Source: Thermoflexales bacterium (GTDB lineage Bacteria > Chloroflexota > Anaerolineae > J036 > Brachytrichaceae). From it: 46,974 bases of DNA. The stretch is taken from NCBI GenBank assembly GCA_019694215.1, contig JAIBCK010000015.1, positions 1 to 46,974 on the forward strand, given 5' to 3'. Below the pieces are notes generated by a model that worked only from the letters and a program-made list of their open reading frames with translations, searched no databases and had not been told where the DNA came from. The translations under genes were made by a program, and so were the position numbers. Position 1 is the stretch's first letter. Every line of letters starts with the position of its first letter. Of the stretch, positions 1 through 9,356 are shown one piece after another.

Positions 1-5
1 CATGC

Positions 6-11
6 GAGAAT
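6..11 (+). promoter_or_regulatory. Putative -10 box (GAGAAT), leaderless start
   Basis: GAGAAT ends 6 bases before the ATG at 18. The same arrangement precedes many unit-leading genes here. The -35 region lies outside the window, and there is no Shine-Dalgarno sequence before the ATG. Confidence 0.4.
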
Positions 12-17
12 AGCGCG

Positions 18-1031
18 ATGCCAAGACCGGGCCGTGCCATGCCGTTACGCGCGGGTGACGATATCGTCATCCGGGCCATGCATTCCGATGGCACGGTCTA
101 TCGCTGGCGGCGGGCGGTGGTCGAGGAAGTGCGCGCCGATCGCGTCATCACGTATGCCGGGCCGGGTGGGGCGATCCTGTCGCCGACCTATGGCCGTGGC
201 GTGGCGCGCGATCATGTGCGCAGCACCTTCTTCATCGACAAGATGTACTCGCTGTTCGAGTTTCATCACGTCGGCAGCCGCAGCGGCGCGGACCTGTATT
301 TCAACATCAACAAACCCGCCCAGTTCACGGCCTGGTCGATCTCGTACACCGACCTCGAGCTGGACGTGGTGAAGCATCCCGGGCAGGCCGCCCGCATCGT
401 CGATCAGGATGAGTTCGAGGCGGCCATCACGCATTACGGCTACTCCGATGCCCTGCAGGCGAGGGTGCGCGCGGCGGCCGAGGAGGGCCTGCGCATCACC
501 GAGGCCTGGAAGGCGGGGCCGGTGCGGCGCGACATTCGCGTGCTGCGGGCCGGCGATGTGATTCGCGCCCGCGCGCTCAAGCACGATGGCCGGCCGTATC
601 GCTGGTGGCGCACGACGCTGCACGACATCGACGAAAAGGGGCTGGTCACGGCCTCGCAGATCGGCAACCTGGTGCGTCAGCCGCGCAGTGCCTGGCGCAC
701 GCGTTCCCACATCCGCGGCTTCTTCTGGTTTGACCGGCCGCAGGGCGTGCTGGAGTGCTACGGTCGGACGGGTGAGCTCGATGAGTTGTACGTGAACATC
801 GGCACGCCGGTGCGGCTGCGTGCCGGCAAGCTCGAATACACCGACTACGAGCTGGATGTCTCCAAGCGCCCGGGCGAGGCGGCGCGCATTGTCGACGAAG
901 ACGAATTTGTCGAGGCCGCCAAACGCTATCGCTACTCGCCGGCCCTGCAACGCGGGGTGCGCGCCGCCGCGCGTGAAGGGGTGAAGCTCGCCGAAAGCTG
1001 GCAGCCGCGCGGGTGGTTTGAGGACATCTGA
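18..1031 (+). CDS. Tandem DUF402 domain protein (337 aa)
   Basis: The protein consists of two copies of a DUF402-like domain, roughly residues 8-165 and 175-335. The halves repeat the same landmarks: an R-AGD opening, a Y-R-W-W/R motif, a FFW/FFID strand, Y-TD-ELDV near the centre, then an ARIVD-EDEF helix and a C-terminal E-W. DUF402 proteins characterised elsewhere (FomD, the Ntdp/YgaC type) are metal-dependent phosphohydrolases acting on nucleotide di- or triphosphates or CMP-linked phosphonates. Most family members I know have one domain, so the duplication is unusual. A second ATG at 39 is a possible start, but the upstream hexamer fits the ATG at 18. The next gene begins 3 bases after the stop, so the two are probably co-transcribed. 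The substrate is unknown. Confidence 0.75.
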   Translation: MPRPGRAMPLRAGDDIVIRAMHSDGTVYRWRRAVVEEVRADRVITYAGPGGAILSPTYGRGVARDHVRSTFFIDKMYSLFEFHHVGSRSGADLYFNINKPAQFTAWSISYTDLELDVVKHPGQAARIVDQDEFEAAITHYGYSDALQARVRAAAEEGLRITEAWKAGPVRRDIRVLRAGDVIRARALKHDGRPYRWWRTTLHDIDEKGLVTASQIGNLVRQPRSAWRTRSHIRGFFWFDRPQGVLECYGRTGELDELYVNIGTPVRLRAGKLEYTDYELDVSKRPGEAARIVDEDEFVEAAKRYRYSPALQRGVRAAAREGVKLAESWQPRGWFEDI

Positions 1032-1034
1032 CCC

Positions 1035-2132
1035 ATGGCCTACAAAGTGCTGGTGCTGGGCGGCTACGGCGTCTTCGGAAGCCAGATCTGCGATGCACTG
1101 GCCCGGGATGCCAATCTTGCGCTGACGGTGGCCGGCCGTGACCCGGCTCGTGGCGAGCGATTTGCCGCCAGCCTTGGCGCGAACTTCGCCCGGCTTGACG
1201 CCACCGACCCTGCGTCGCTGCGCGCCGCGCTTGCGGCAACGGACCTCGTCATCAACACGGCCGGCCCGTTTCAGATCCGTGGATATGAGCTCCCAGAGTT
1301 GTGTATCCAGGGCGGGCGCGCCTATGTCGACATCGGCGATGGGCGCGGGTATGTCGAGGGCTTTGGCGCGCTCGATGCGGCCGCGCGGGCGGCGGGCGTG
1401 TTCGTCTGCACGGGCGCAAGCTCGTCGCCGGCGATCACGGCGGCGCTGCTGGAATCGCTCCTGCCCGAACTTGGAACGTTGTGCAGTGTGCGGGTGGCGT
1501 TGTCGGCCGGGAACAAGAACAGGCCCGGGCTGGCGACGATCACCAGCATCCTCAGCTATGTCGGCGCACCGGTGCGGGTATGGGAGGAGGGGGCCTGGGT
1601 GACCCACCGGGGCTGGACGATGGGCACCAACGAACAGTTCCCGGCGCCGGTCGGGCGCCGCCGCGTGCAGCTGTGCGACACCGCGGAGCTGGGCCTCTTC
1701 CCCGCCCGCTACGGCGCAGCGCGCGTGGTTTTCCGCGCGGGCGTGGAACTGAACCTCTTCAACGACGCGATTGGCGCGCTCGGCGGGCTCCGTCGACTCG
1801 TGCCGGCCTTCCACCCGGATCGGCTGGCCGCCCCGCTGACGCGGCTGAGTGATTTGTTCAAAGCGTTTGGCAGCCTGGCCGGCGCGGTCGCGGTGTGGGC
1901 GACGGATGCCGATGGCCGCGAGCGCGGGGCAGCGGTGGTGGCCCCGCGCAACGGGCCGCGCGTGGCCTCGTCACCCGCGGTGCTGCTGGCGCGCGACCTG
2001 GCCGCGGGCCGCATCACGCAGGCCGGGGCCTTCCAGGGGATGGGCCTGCTCAGCGTCGATGCGCTGGCGGCCTTTCTCGCCCCCTTCGACATTTTCCTCG
2101 CGCGTAGCGAGGATGGCCACTGGACGCGTTAG
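1035..2132 (+). CDS. Saccharopine dehydrogenase-like NAD(P)-binding oxidoreductase
   Basis: The N-terminus carries a Rossmann dinucleotide-binding motif, GGYGVFGSQI at residues 9-18, then a second strand with AGRDPARG (about 33-40) and the ATDLVINTAGPF segment (about 68-79) typical of saccharopine dehydrogenase NADP-binding proteins. A YVDIGDGRGY stretch and a glycine/serine-rich GASSSPAIT loop follow, as in the wider family. At 365 aa it is similar in size to many uncharacterised members. The C-terminal half is alanine-rich and gives no further clue. It lies 3 bases behind the DUF402 gene and is probably co-transcribed with it. Its stop is 3 bases from the stop of the convergent threonine dehydratase gene. 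The substrate is unknown; a lysine-pathway role is not implied. Confidence 0.75.
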   Translation: MAYKVLVLGGYGVFGSQICDALARDANLALTVAGRDPARGERFAASLGANFARLDATDPASLRAALAATDLVINTAGPFQIRGYELPELCIQGGRAYVDIGDGRGYVEGFGALDAAARAAGVFVCTGASSSPAITAALLESLLPELGTLCSVRVALSAGNKNRPGLATITSILSYVGAPVRVWEEGAWVTHRGWTMGTNEQFPAPVGRRRVQLCDTAELGLFPARYGAARVVFRAGVELNLFNDAIGALGGLRRLVPAFHPDRLAAPLTRLSDLFKAFGSLAGAVAVWATDADGRERGAAVVAPRNGPRVASSPAVLLARDLAAGRITQAGAFQGMGLLSVDALAAFLAPFDIFLARSEDGHWTR

Positions 2133-2135
2133 CGG

Positions 2136-3098
2136 CTACGCCACCTCGGTCAGCGCCCGCCGCAGGTGCGCGAGCGAGGTGTTGCCGCCCGAGAGCACCA
2201 GCCCCACCTTCTTACCGGCCAGGCGCTCGCGCAGCTGCCAGGCTGCCGCGAGCGGCGACGCGCCGGCCGCCTCGGCCAGGGTGTGCGCGTGTTCGGCGTA
2301 CCACACCATCGCCTGCAGCAGCGCCGCGTCATCGACCAGCACAAAGTCGTCGAGCATTTCGCGCAGGATGGCCTGCGGGAGCTCGAACGGCTCCCCCGTG
2401 GCGAGGCCCTCGGCAAACGTTTCGTTGGGCATTACGATCGGCCGGCGCTGCTTCCAGCTTTCGTAGGCGGCGCGGGCCGCCGAGGCCTGCACGGCGATGA
2501 CCTCGATGCGCGGGTTGATCGCCTTGGCCGCGATGCAGGTGCCGGCCGCGCCGCTGCCACCGCCGACGGGGACGATGATGACGTCCAACGCAGGCTCGTC
2601 TTCCAACATTTCGAGCGCCTCGGTGCCGACGCCGGCAATGAGGTGCGGCTCGTTGCCGGAGTGAATGTAGCGGAAGCCCTGCTCGCGGCCGATGCGGTCG
2701 GCGTTGCGGCGCGCGTCGTCAAACTTCTGCCCCGCGACGATGAGCTCGGCACCCAGCCCGCGCATCGCGGCGAGCTTGCCGGGGTTGGAGCCCTCGGGCA
2801 CGCACACCCGCGCGGTCACGCCGAACAGCCGTGAGGCAAAGGCGATGGATTGGCCGTGGTTGCCTGTCGAGGCCGTCACCACACCGCGGGCGCGCTCCTC
2901 GGGGCTGAGCTGGGCGATGAGGTTGATGCCGCCGCGCACCTTGAACGCGCAGACCGGGTGGTGGTTCTCATGCTTGACGTAGACGGCGGTGCCAATCAGC
3001 GCATCCAGCCCGGCGTAGCGGTGCAGCGGCGTGCGCGCGAGATACGGCGCGATGCGGCGCCGGGCCTGCAGGACATCCGTAAGAGTTGGTGCGTTCAT
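2136..3098 (-). CDS. PLP-dependent threonine/serine dehydratase
   Basis: This is a fold-type II PLP enzyme of 320 aa. The Schiff-base lysine lies in the FKVRGG motif near residue 53, the asparagine loop reads TASTGNHGQS, and the phosphate-binding glycine loop is PVGGGSGAAG. It ends after SGGN without a C-terminal ACT-like regulatory domain, so it resembles catabolic threonine/serine ammonia-lyases (TdcB-like) rather than feedback-inhibited biosynthetic IlvA. Threonine would be deaminated to 2-oxobutyrate, or serine to pyruvate. A related 3-hydroxyaspartate dehydratase activity cannot be excluded. The start has a weak purine-rich GAGATGAGG about 8 bases upstream. It is divergent from the Rieske oxygenase gene, with about 100 bases between them. 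Confidence 0.85.
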   Translation of the reverse strand: MNAPTLTDVLQARRRIAPYLARTPLHRYAGLDALIGTAVYVKHENHHPVCAFKVRGGINLIAQLSPEERARGVVTASTGNHGQSIAFASRLFGVTARVCVPEGSNPGKLAAMRGLGAELIVAGQKFDDARRNADRIGREQGFRYIHSGNEPHLIAGVGTEALEMLEDEPALDVIIVPVGGGSGAAGTCIAAKAINPRIEVIAVQASAARAAYESWKQRRPIVMPNETFAEGLATGEPFELPQAILREMLDDFVLVDDAALLQAMVWYAEHAHTLAEAAGASPLAAAWQLRERLAGKKVGLVLSGGNTSLAHLRRALTEVA

Positions 3099-3186
3099 GC
3101 GTTGCCCTCATCTCCCGCTCCCCGCGCGACGCGGCGCGAAAAGCCTAACGAATGATCATCGGATGTGACCGGCGAAAACCCTGTGG

Positions 3187-3192
3187 CAGAAT
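3187..3192 (+). promoter_or_regulatory. Putative -10 box (CAGAAT), leaderless start
   Basis: CAGAAT ends 7 bases before the ATG at 3200. No Shine-Dalgarno sequence is visible. The position fixes the Rieske gene start at 3200 rather than the earlier in-frame ATG at 3152. Confidence 0.45.
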
Positions 3193-3199
3193 TCGCGCC

Positions 3200-4321
3200 A
3201 TGTCCACGACGCGCCCCATTCTCCCCGAAATTGACCCCGCCGACCTCCTTGAACAACCCATCGAACGCGCCAGCACCATCCCCGCCGAATGGAGCTGGGA
3301 CCCGGCCTACCACGCTCTGGACCGCGAGCACATCTTTGCCCGCCAGTGGCATTACGTGGGGCATGTCTCCCAGGTGCCCAAACCGGGATCCTATCTCCCC
3401 GCCACCGTGGCGGAGAACCCGATCCTGATCGTGCGCGATCTGGAGGGCGAGCTGCGCGCCTTCTACAACGTCTGCCGCCACCGCGCCGGCCCACTGGCCA
3501 CCGAGCCCGGCTGCGTGAACCGCGTTGTGCAGTGCAAGTATCATGGTTGGGCTTACACGTTGGACGGCGCGCTGCGCGGTGTTCCGCACTGGGACCGCGT
3601 CGACCTCTTTGACAAGAAGGACTTTGGCCTGCTGCCGGTCGCGCTGACGGTCTGGGAAGGGATGATGTTCGCCAACCTGGACGAGCATCCCGAGCCCTTT
3701 GATCCGGTCACGGCCGGCATCCGCGAGCGCATCGCGCCGATCGATCTGGGCGCGCTGACCTTTCACAGCCGGCTGAGCTACCCCATTGCCTGCAACTGGA
3801 AGGTGTATGTCGACAACTACCTCGAGGGCTATCACGTGCCGATCGTGCATCCCGAGCTGAACAAGGTCCTGGACTACAACGAGTACGTGACCGAGACGTA
3901 TCCACGCTACTCGCTGCAGTACAGCCCCTTCCGCCAGGATGTCGACACGGCCATGTATGGTCCGACGGCCAGCGAAGCGTTCTACTACTTCATCTTCCCC
4001 AACCTGATGCTCAACATCATCGGGGGGCGGCTGCAGACGAACCTCGTCCTGCCGGTCGACGCCAATCACTGCGTGGTCGTCTTTGATTACCTGTATGTCA
4101 ATGCCACGGCCCCCGAGGCGCAGGCCCAGATCGCCGCCGACATCGCCTACAGCGAGGATGTGCAGCGCGAGGACATCGAGGTGTGCGAGCAGGTGCAGGT
4201 CGGGCTGCGCTCACGCGCATATCGCACCGGCCGCTTCTCCGTCCAACGCGAGGAAGGTGTGCACCACTTCCAGGCCTGGCTCAAGGGCATGTATCGCGGC
4301 GCGCTGGCCGCCGCTCACTGA
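3200..4321 (+). CDS. Rieske non-heme iron oxygenase, alpha subunit
   Basis: The 373-aa protein has the two-part ring-hydroxylating oxygenase architecture. The Rieske [2Fe-2S] ligands are C92-x-H94 and C112-x2-H115 (motifs VCRHRAG and CKYHGW). The mononuclear iron site has N206 and E209 followed by H212 and H217 in DNYLEGYHVPIVHPEL, with a plausible third Asp in REDIEVCEQ near residue 340. These enzymes need a separate reductase, and none is encoded nearby, so the electron donor is elsewhere. Besides aromatic rings, members of this family also demethylate betaines and carnitine; the substrate here is unknown. I chose the ATG at 3200 because residues before it look non-coding and a -10-like hexamer sits just upstream. 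Its stop overlaps that of the convergent downstream gene by 7 bases. Confidence 0.88.
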   Translation: MSTTRPILPEIDPADLLEQPIERASTIPAEWSWDPAYHALDREHIFARQWHYVGHVSQVPKPGSYLPATVAENPILIVRDLEGELRAFYNVCRHRAGPLATEPGCVNRVVQCKYHGWAYTLDGALRGVPHWDRVDLFDKKDFGLLPVALTVWEGMMFANLDEHPEPFDPVTAGIRERIAPIDLGALTFHSRLSYPIACNWKVYVDNYLEGYHVPIVHPELNKVLDYNEYVTETYPRYSLQYSPFRQDVDTAMYGPTASEAFYYFIFPNLMLNIIGGRLQTNLVLPVDANHCVVVFDYLYVNATAPEAQAQIAADIAYSEDVQREDIEVCEQVQVGLRSRAYRTGRFSVQREEGVHHFQAWLKGMYRGALAAAH

Positions 4322-5406
4322 AGCTTGCCGCGGCCGAGCACAGGCCAGGCCGCCTCGACGATCCCGCCGCGCATGCCGTACAGCGTGTCGTGGGCGAAGA
4401 CGGTGGCGTCGCTGTAGCCGACCATCAGATCGACGGCATCGCCGACCTTCAGCGTCGCATTGTCGCGGTCGAGGGTGACGATGCCGTGCTCGGCCGAGTG
4501 CACGATGGACGTCACGCCGTCCACGCCCATCACGCGCGCACTGATGAAGCCGCGCGGCAGGGTCTTGAATCCCGCGTCCAGGATGATCCGCCCGGGCGCG
4601 GGTCGGCTCGTGACGGTGGACTTGACGAAGAGCGATGGTTCGAGTTCGACGCCCCAGGACTGATAGTTCAGGTCACAGAAGATGCCGCCGCCCGCCTCGA
4701 TCTCGGTGACGCCGGCGATGCCGGACGTGATGGTGTAGGTGCCGCTGCCCCCGGCGCTGACGATGTCGATGGGCAGGCCCTCGGCGCGGCAGCGGGCGAC
4801 GGTGTCGAGCAGCTGGGCGATGCTGGCCTCGATCCCGCGCCGCTTCTCGGCCGGGTCGCTGAACGCGAGGTTGTGGCCCTCCCAGGTCATCAGCCCGGCC
4901 AGGCGCAGGCCGCGCGCCTCATGCACGCGGCGGGCGAGCGCCAGCGCGGGCGCGCCGGGCAGTACGCCGCTGCGCTCCATGCCCGTGTTCAACTCCACCA
5001 GCACGCCAAGCGTGACCCCGCGCGCCTGCGCGGCCGCGGCGAGGGCGGCGACGTTGTCGGCGTTGTCGACGCAGACTTTCACGTCACAGGAAGCGCGCAG
5101 GTTGACCAGGCGCGTGATCTTGGTCGGGGTGACGATCTGGTTGGCGACCAGGATATCGGTCACGCCGGCCTGGGCCATGACCTCGGCTTCGCTGACCTTG
5201 GCGCAGGTCAGGCCGATCGCGCCGGCCCGCAGGAGCTTGTGCGCGAGCGCCGGGACCTTGATCCCTTTGGTGTGCGGGCGCCAGTTCACGCCGGCGCGCT
5301 TGAAGTGCGCGGCGAGGCTGGCGATGTTGCGCTCGGTCTTGTCCAGATCCGTCCACAGCGCGGGGGTGTCAAGCGCCGACCAGGAAAGTCCAACGTCTGA
5401 GCTCAT
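4315..5406 (-). CDS. D-threonine aldolase / DSD1-like PLP enzyme
   Basis: This 363-aa protein has the alanine-racemase-type TIM barrel. The PLP lysine is K47 in RPHTKGIK, and the glycine-rich phosphate site reads SAGGSGTYT. The family includes D-threonine aldolases and D-serine dehydratases of the DSD1 type, which cleave or dehydrate D-hydroxy amino acids with help from a divalent metal. At the C-terminus, where those enzymes carry a His-x-Cys or His-x-Asp metal pair, I read GYSDATVFAHD, so the metal site may be altered. A good Shine-Dalgarno sequence, GAGGAG, lies 8 bases before the ATG and overlaps the stop of the upstream gene. It is the last gene of the minus-strand catabolic cluster. Reaction and substrate are not proven. 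Confidence 0.8.
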   Translation of the reverse strand: MSSDVGLSWSALDTPALWTDLDKTERNIASLAAHFKRAGVNWRPHTKGIKVPALAHKLLRAGAIGLTCAKVSEAEVMAQAGVTDILVANQIVTPTKITRLVNLRASCDVKVCVDNADNVAALAAAAQARGVTLGVLVELNTGMERSGVLPGAPALALARRVHEARGLRLAGLMTWEGHNLAFSDPAEKRRGIEASIAQLLDTVARCRAEGLPIDIVSAGGSGTYTITSGIAGVTEIEAGGGIFCDLNYQSWGVELEPSLFVKSTVTSRPAPGRIILDAGFKTLPRGFISARVMGVDGVTSIVHSAEHGIVTLDRDNATLKVGDAVDLMVGYSDATVFAHDTLYGMRGGIVEAAWPVLGRGKLQ

Positions 5407-5418
5407 GTTGCCGTCTCC

Positions 5419-6357
5419 TCAGGCCGCCACCGGCAGCGTTTCGAGCGCCTTCAGCGCGTCCTGCTCCAGCGCCTCGACACCGGAGGCCAGCACCGCCTGC
5501 ACGGCGCGCGCGGTCTCCTCGGCCGACATGGCGCGGTTGGGTTGCCGGGGCGCGCCGCACGGCACACCCCAGTGGGTGAGGACGGCCTTGAGGGTGGCAA
5601 AAAACGGTTGGCCAAGCAGGGCCTTGATCACGGTGTTGATGCGCCACTGCCAGGCCTGCGCGCCGGGCAGGTCGCCCATGCGATAGGCGCGGTAGAGCGC
5701 GACGAAGGCGGCCGGCATGATGTTGTAGGTGCTGCCGATGCCGCCATGCGCGCGCATCGTCAGGCCGGCCACCAGCACCTCGTCGAATCCGTTGAGCACG
5801 GTGAGGTCCTCGCGCAGCCGGGTGATGTTGTAGAGGTCATACAGGTTGTACGACGAGTATTTGATCCCGCGCACGGTCGGCACCGCGAGCAGGTCGGCCA
5901 CGACACTGGCGGTGACCTCGACGCCGGTGTTGCCGGGGATGTTGTAGACGAAGAGGGGCGTGTGCGGCGCGCCATCGCCGATGACGCGGTAGTGATCGCG
6001 CAAGCCCTGCGCATCGGTGCGGAAGTAGAAGGGCGGCACGGCGGCGATGGCGTGCACGCCGACCGACTCGGCATGCGCGGCCAGCTCGCGCGCGGCCGCC
6101 GTGACGTGCGCGCCGACGTGGGAGATGATGCGCACATCGCGACCGGCGGTTTCAGCCATCACGGTCTCCAGCACGGCACGGCGCTCGTCGGCGGTCATGA
6201 GGATGCCCTCCCCGCTGCCACCGGTCACAAAGAAGCCGCTGACGTGGCGGCTGAGATGAAAGCGCACCAGGGCGCGCAGGCCGGCAAGGTCGATGCGCGC
6301 GCCGTCGGCGCTCATGGGGGTGACGAGGGCGGGGTAGATCCCGGTGAAGTGTGTCAT
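5419..6357 (-). CDS. DapA/NanA-family lyase (dihydrodipicolinate synthase fold)
   Basis: The 312-aa protein is a class I aldolase of the DHDPS/N-acetylneuraminate lyase family. The Schiff-base lysine is K166 in RGIKYSS and the catalytic tyrosine is Y138 in VYNIPGN, nearly the same numbers as in E. coli NanA. The carboxylate-binding loop reads TGGSGEG rather than the usual GSTGE. Members cleave or form 2-keto-3-deoxy sugar acids, sialic acid, or dihydrodipicolinate. Because it is surrounded by sugar-type dehydrogenases and not by lysine genes, a 2-keto-3-deoxy-acid aldolase or sialate-lyase-like role is more likely (inference). The downstream D-threonine-aldolase-like gene starts 12 bases after its stop. 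The start lacks a strong SD sequence. Confidence 0.85.
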   Translation of the reverse strand: MTHFTGIYPALVTPMSADGARIDLAGLRALVRFHLSRHVSGFFVTGGSGEGILMTADERRAVLETVMAETAGRDVRIISHVGAHVTAAARELAAHAESVGVHAIAAVPPFYFRTDAQGLRDHYRVIGDGAPHTPLFVYNIPGNTGVEVTASVVADLLAVPTVRGIKYSSYNLYDLYNITRLREDLTVLNGFDEVLVAGLTMRAHGGIGSTYNIMPAAFVALYRAYRMGDLPGAQAWQWRINTVIKALLGQPFFATLKAVLTHWGVPCGAPRQPNRAMSAEETARAVQAVLASGVEALEQDALKALETLPVAA

Positions 6358-6381
6358 GGCTTGAATCGTTGGAATGTCTCT

Positions 6382-7325
6382 CTAGAAGGCCGGCCATTTG
6401 CCGGGGTTGAGCAGATCGAGGTCGCTGATCGCCACGCCGTCCAGGCGGGTCAGCGTTCCGGCGTCGAGCGGGGCCGCGTGCGCATAGCGTACGCAAGTCT
6501 CCAGCTCGTCCAGGTGGGCGGTCCCGATCAGCGCGGCGCTGAGCGCGGGATTGGCGAGGGCGAAGCGATAGGCCAGCTCGGGCAGGCTGTGAATGCCAGC
6601 CGCCTGACCGATGGCGGCGGCGCGCGTGGCGGCCTCCCGGAGCGGGGCCAGCGCCGGCGGCAGGTGCGCGGCCCGGTGCGTGAGCACGCCCTTCAGCAGC
6701 ACGCTGCGCGCGACCACGCCGATCCCGGCGGCGCGGGCGGCCGGGAGCACCTCGGCGTCGAGGGTGCGGTCGAGCAGGTTGTAGGCGACCTGGATGCAGT
6801 CGTAGCCGCCCTGCGCGATGGCGGCGCGGGGCGCGTCGCTGCCATACGTGCTGGCGCCGATGGCGCGCAGTTTGCCGGCCCGCCGCGCGGCCGAGAGTGC
6901 CTCGAAGACCTCGCCGCGCGTGATCTCCTCGACGGTCGCGGTGTGGCTGTAGACCAGGTCGATGCAATCGGTGCCCAACGTGCGAAGGCTGGTCTCGAGC
7001 TCCTGCGCGACGTGGGCGGCCAGTGCCGGGCCGCGCAACGCGGCGGGCGTGGCAACCTTGGAGGCCAGCACGAACTCGGCGCGGCGGTGCCCGATGGCGC
7101 GGCCGATCACGCCCTCGGCCTCGCCATACCCGCGCGCGGTGTCGATGAAGGTGACGCCGAGGTCGAGCGCGCGGTTGAGCAGGCGCGCGGCCGAGGCTTC
7201 ATCGGGCCGGCGGTGGTCGCCCGCCGCCGCGATGCCGTAATCCATGCCAAGCTCAACCGTGCCGAGGGCGAGGGCGGGGATCCGCAGGCCGGTGCGCCCG
7301 AGCGGACGTTGCGGGAGGGCGGGGT

Positions 7326-7329
<4 letters not shown>
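6382..7329 (-). CDS. Aldo/keto reductase
   Basis: The 315-aa protein begins MNPALPQRPLGRTGL, the usual AKR opening, and follows with GVTFIDTARGYGEAE, which holds the catalytic Asp and Tyr (D-T-A-x-x-Y). A lysine strand (VLASKVAT) and a His strand (LVYSHTAT) complete the tetrad. It resembles the D-threo-aldose/L-fucose/L-galactose dehydrogenase branch of AKRs, which oxidise sugars with NAD(P). The open frame extends upstream to 7521, but the real ATG at 7329 overlaps the stop of the preceding SDR gene (ATGA), indicating translational coupling. It sits between two SDRs and a 2-keto-3-deoxy-acid-type lyase, supporting a sugar or sugar-acid breakdown pathway. Confidence 0.85.
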
Positions 7330-8105
<776 letters not shown>

Positions 8106-8115
8106 ATGGGCTCTC

Positions 8116-8931
8116 CTACCAGGCCGTCCAGCCGCCATCGACCAGGATGTTCTGCCCGGTGATGTACTGGCTGGCGTCGCTGGCGAGCAGGACGATCAAC
8201 CCCTTGAGGTCCTCCGGCCGGCCGATCCGCCCGAGCGGCACCTTGTCCGCCAGGCGCGGGATGAAGGTCGGCAGGTTCGTCTGAGTTTTGTCCGTTGGGA
8301 AGGGCCCGGGGCTGATGGCGTTGACGCGGATGCCGGACTCGGCCCAGTACACGGCCAGGTGGCGGGTGAGGTGGACGACCGCGCCCTTGAGCGCGTGGTA
8401 GTTGGGCGGGCTGCGCACGGGCAGGTCGTCGTAGACGTGCGGGTAGCTGGCGACGACGCCATACATGCTGGCGATGTTGATGATCGAGCCTGGCGCGCGG
8501 CGGCCTTGCAGGTGCCGGGCGACGGCGCGCGCGAGGAGGAAGTAGCTCGTCACCCCGGAGTGATAGGCCTTGTCAAAGTCGGCGGGCGTGGCCGTGTCGA
8601 TGCTGGGGGCGGTGCCGCTGTAGCCGTTGTTCACCAGGGCGTCCAGGGTGCCGACCTGCGCGAGCGTCGAGACGATGAACGGCTCGATCGTGTCGCTGTC
8701 GTCGGGGTTGAAGGCCAGCCCGAGGTGCTTCTGTCCGGCGGGGCGTGGCAGCCCGGCGGCGAGCGCGGCGGCACGGTCGGCCTCGCGGCTGGTGGCGACG
8801 ACGGTGGCGCCGGCCTCGGCCAGCGCGCGGCTCATCGCCGAGCCCAGCCAGCCGGCCGCGCCCGTGATCAGGGCCACGCGCCCGGTGAGGTTCAACAGAT
8901 CGGTGACGGGGCGTTCGCTGGAAGTGGTCAT
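8116..8931 (-). CDS. Short-chain dehydrogenase/reductase (SDR) B
   Basis: The 271-aa protein is an SDR with cofactor motif TGAAGWLG, the conserved asparagine strand DALVNNGYSG, catalytic serine in NIASMYG and the active-site pair YHALK. It ends with ITGQNILVDGGW, the standard SDR C-terminal signature. It is clearly different in sequence from the neighbouring SDR A and begins the tightly packed part of the cluster; SDR A starts 10 bases after its stop. The ATG at 8931 is preferred over the upstream in-frame ATG at 9006: a TATACT hexamer lies 12 bases upstream of 8931, giving a very short leader. Substrate unknown, probably a sugar or hydroxy acid. Confidence 0.87.
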   Translation of the reverse strand: MTTSSERPVTDLLNLTGRVALITGAAGWLGSAMSRALAEAGATVVATSREADRAAALAAGLPRPAGQKHLGLAFNPDDSDTIEPFIVSTLAQVGTLDALVNNGYSGTAPSIDTATPADFDKAYHSGVTSYFLLARAVARHLQGRRAPGSIINIASMYGVVASYPHVYDDLPVRSPPNYHALKGAVVHLTRHLAVYWAESGIRVNAISPGPFPTDKTQTNLPTFIPRLADKVPLGRIGRPEDLKGLIVLLASDASQYITGQNILVDGGWTAW

Positions 8932-8943
8932 AGGCTGCGCGGG

Positions 8944-8949
8944 AGTATA
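8944..8949 (-). promoter_or_regulatory. Putative -10 box (TATACT) for the SDR B cluster
   Basis: On the minus strand TATACT lies 12 bases before the ATG at 8931, so transcription could start within about 5 bases of the start codon. No convincing -35 box. Confidence 0.4.
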
Positions 8950-9018
8950 CGAAGCGCGCTTCCGGGCCGGAGACGCCCTGTTTCCCCACGCGAAAGCGCG
9001 CCCCACGCCGCGGGGCCT

Positions 9019-9321
9019 TTACTCCCAGGTCTCGGCGAACATGATCTCGACGCAGTCCCGCGCGATGGCCATCAGGGTCGCGCCGGCTGCGCGGCCCGCG
9101 GGGGATTCGAGTGCCTGGCGCATGCCGTCCAACGTTTCGAAGTACAGCTCGTGGATGAGATGAAAGGGCGCGGGGCCGCGTGGCCCGGCGATGCCGCGCG
9201 TCACGGTGGCGCGGACCAGCCCGGGGATGCCCGTGATGGCCGGCACGTGCTGGGCGGCGAAGACGGCCTCGAACGCCTCGATGTCGGCGGGGGCCTTGAA
9301 GAGCAGGATCATCTTGTGCAT
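9019..9321 (-). CDS. EthD-like small protein (100 aa)
   Basis: The protein is a single ferredoxin-like domain of the EthD/dimeric alpha-beta-barrel type: an N-terminal MILLFKAPAD strand, AAQHVPAITGIPGL with the His-Val-Pro characteristic of EthD proteins, and a second half LYFETLDGMRQALESPAGR. EthD proteins accompany catabolic oxidation genes; their exact roles are often unknown. It lies 87 bases upstream of SDR B on the same strand and may belong to the same cluster. On the minus strand a TAGAAT hexamer (9343-9348) lies 21 bases upstream of the ATG, giving a leader of roughly 14 bases. It is divergent from the tRNA-Pro gene. Confidence 0.75.
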   Translation of the reverse strand: MHKMILLFKAPADIEAFEAVFAAQHVPAITGIPGLVRATVTRGIAGPRGPAPFHLIHELYFETLDGMRQALESPAGRAAGATLMAIARDCVEIMFAETWE

Positions 9322-9356
9322 GGTGTGCGCGGCGGTCCCGTGATTCTAGCCTGTGG

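Noticed and set aside
45-1814. A 589-codon open frame on the minus strand opposite the DUF402 and saccharopine-dehydrogenase-like genes
   Set aside because: It is a shadow of GC-rich third positions in genes with clear family motifs; its own translation is Arg/Ala/His-rich with no motifs.
9002-9018. CCCC/GGGG inverted repeat after the EthD-like gene as a terminator
   Set aside because: The stem is only about 4 bases and there is no T-run.
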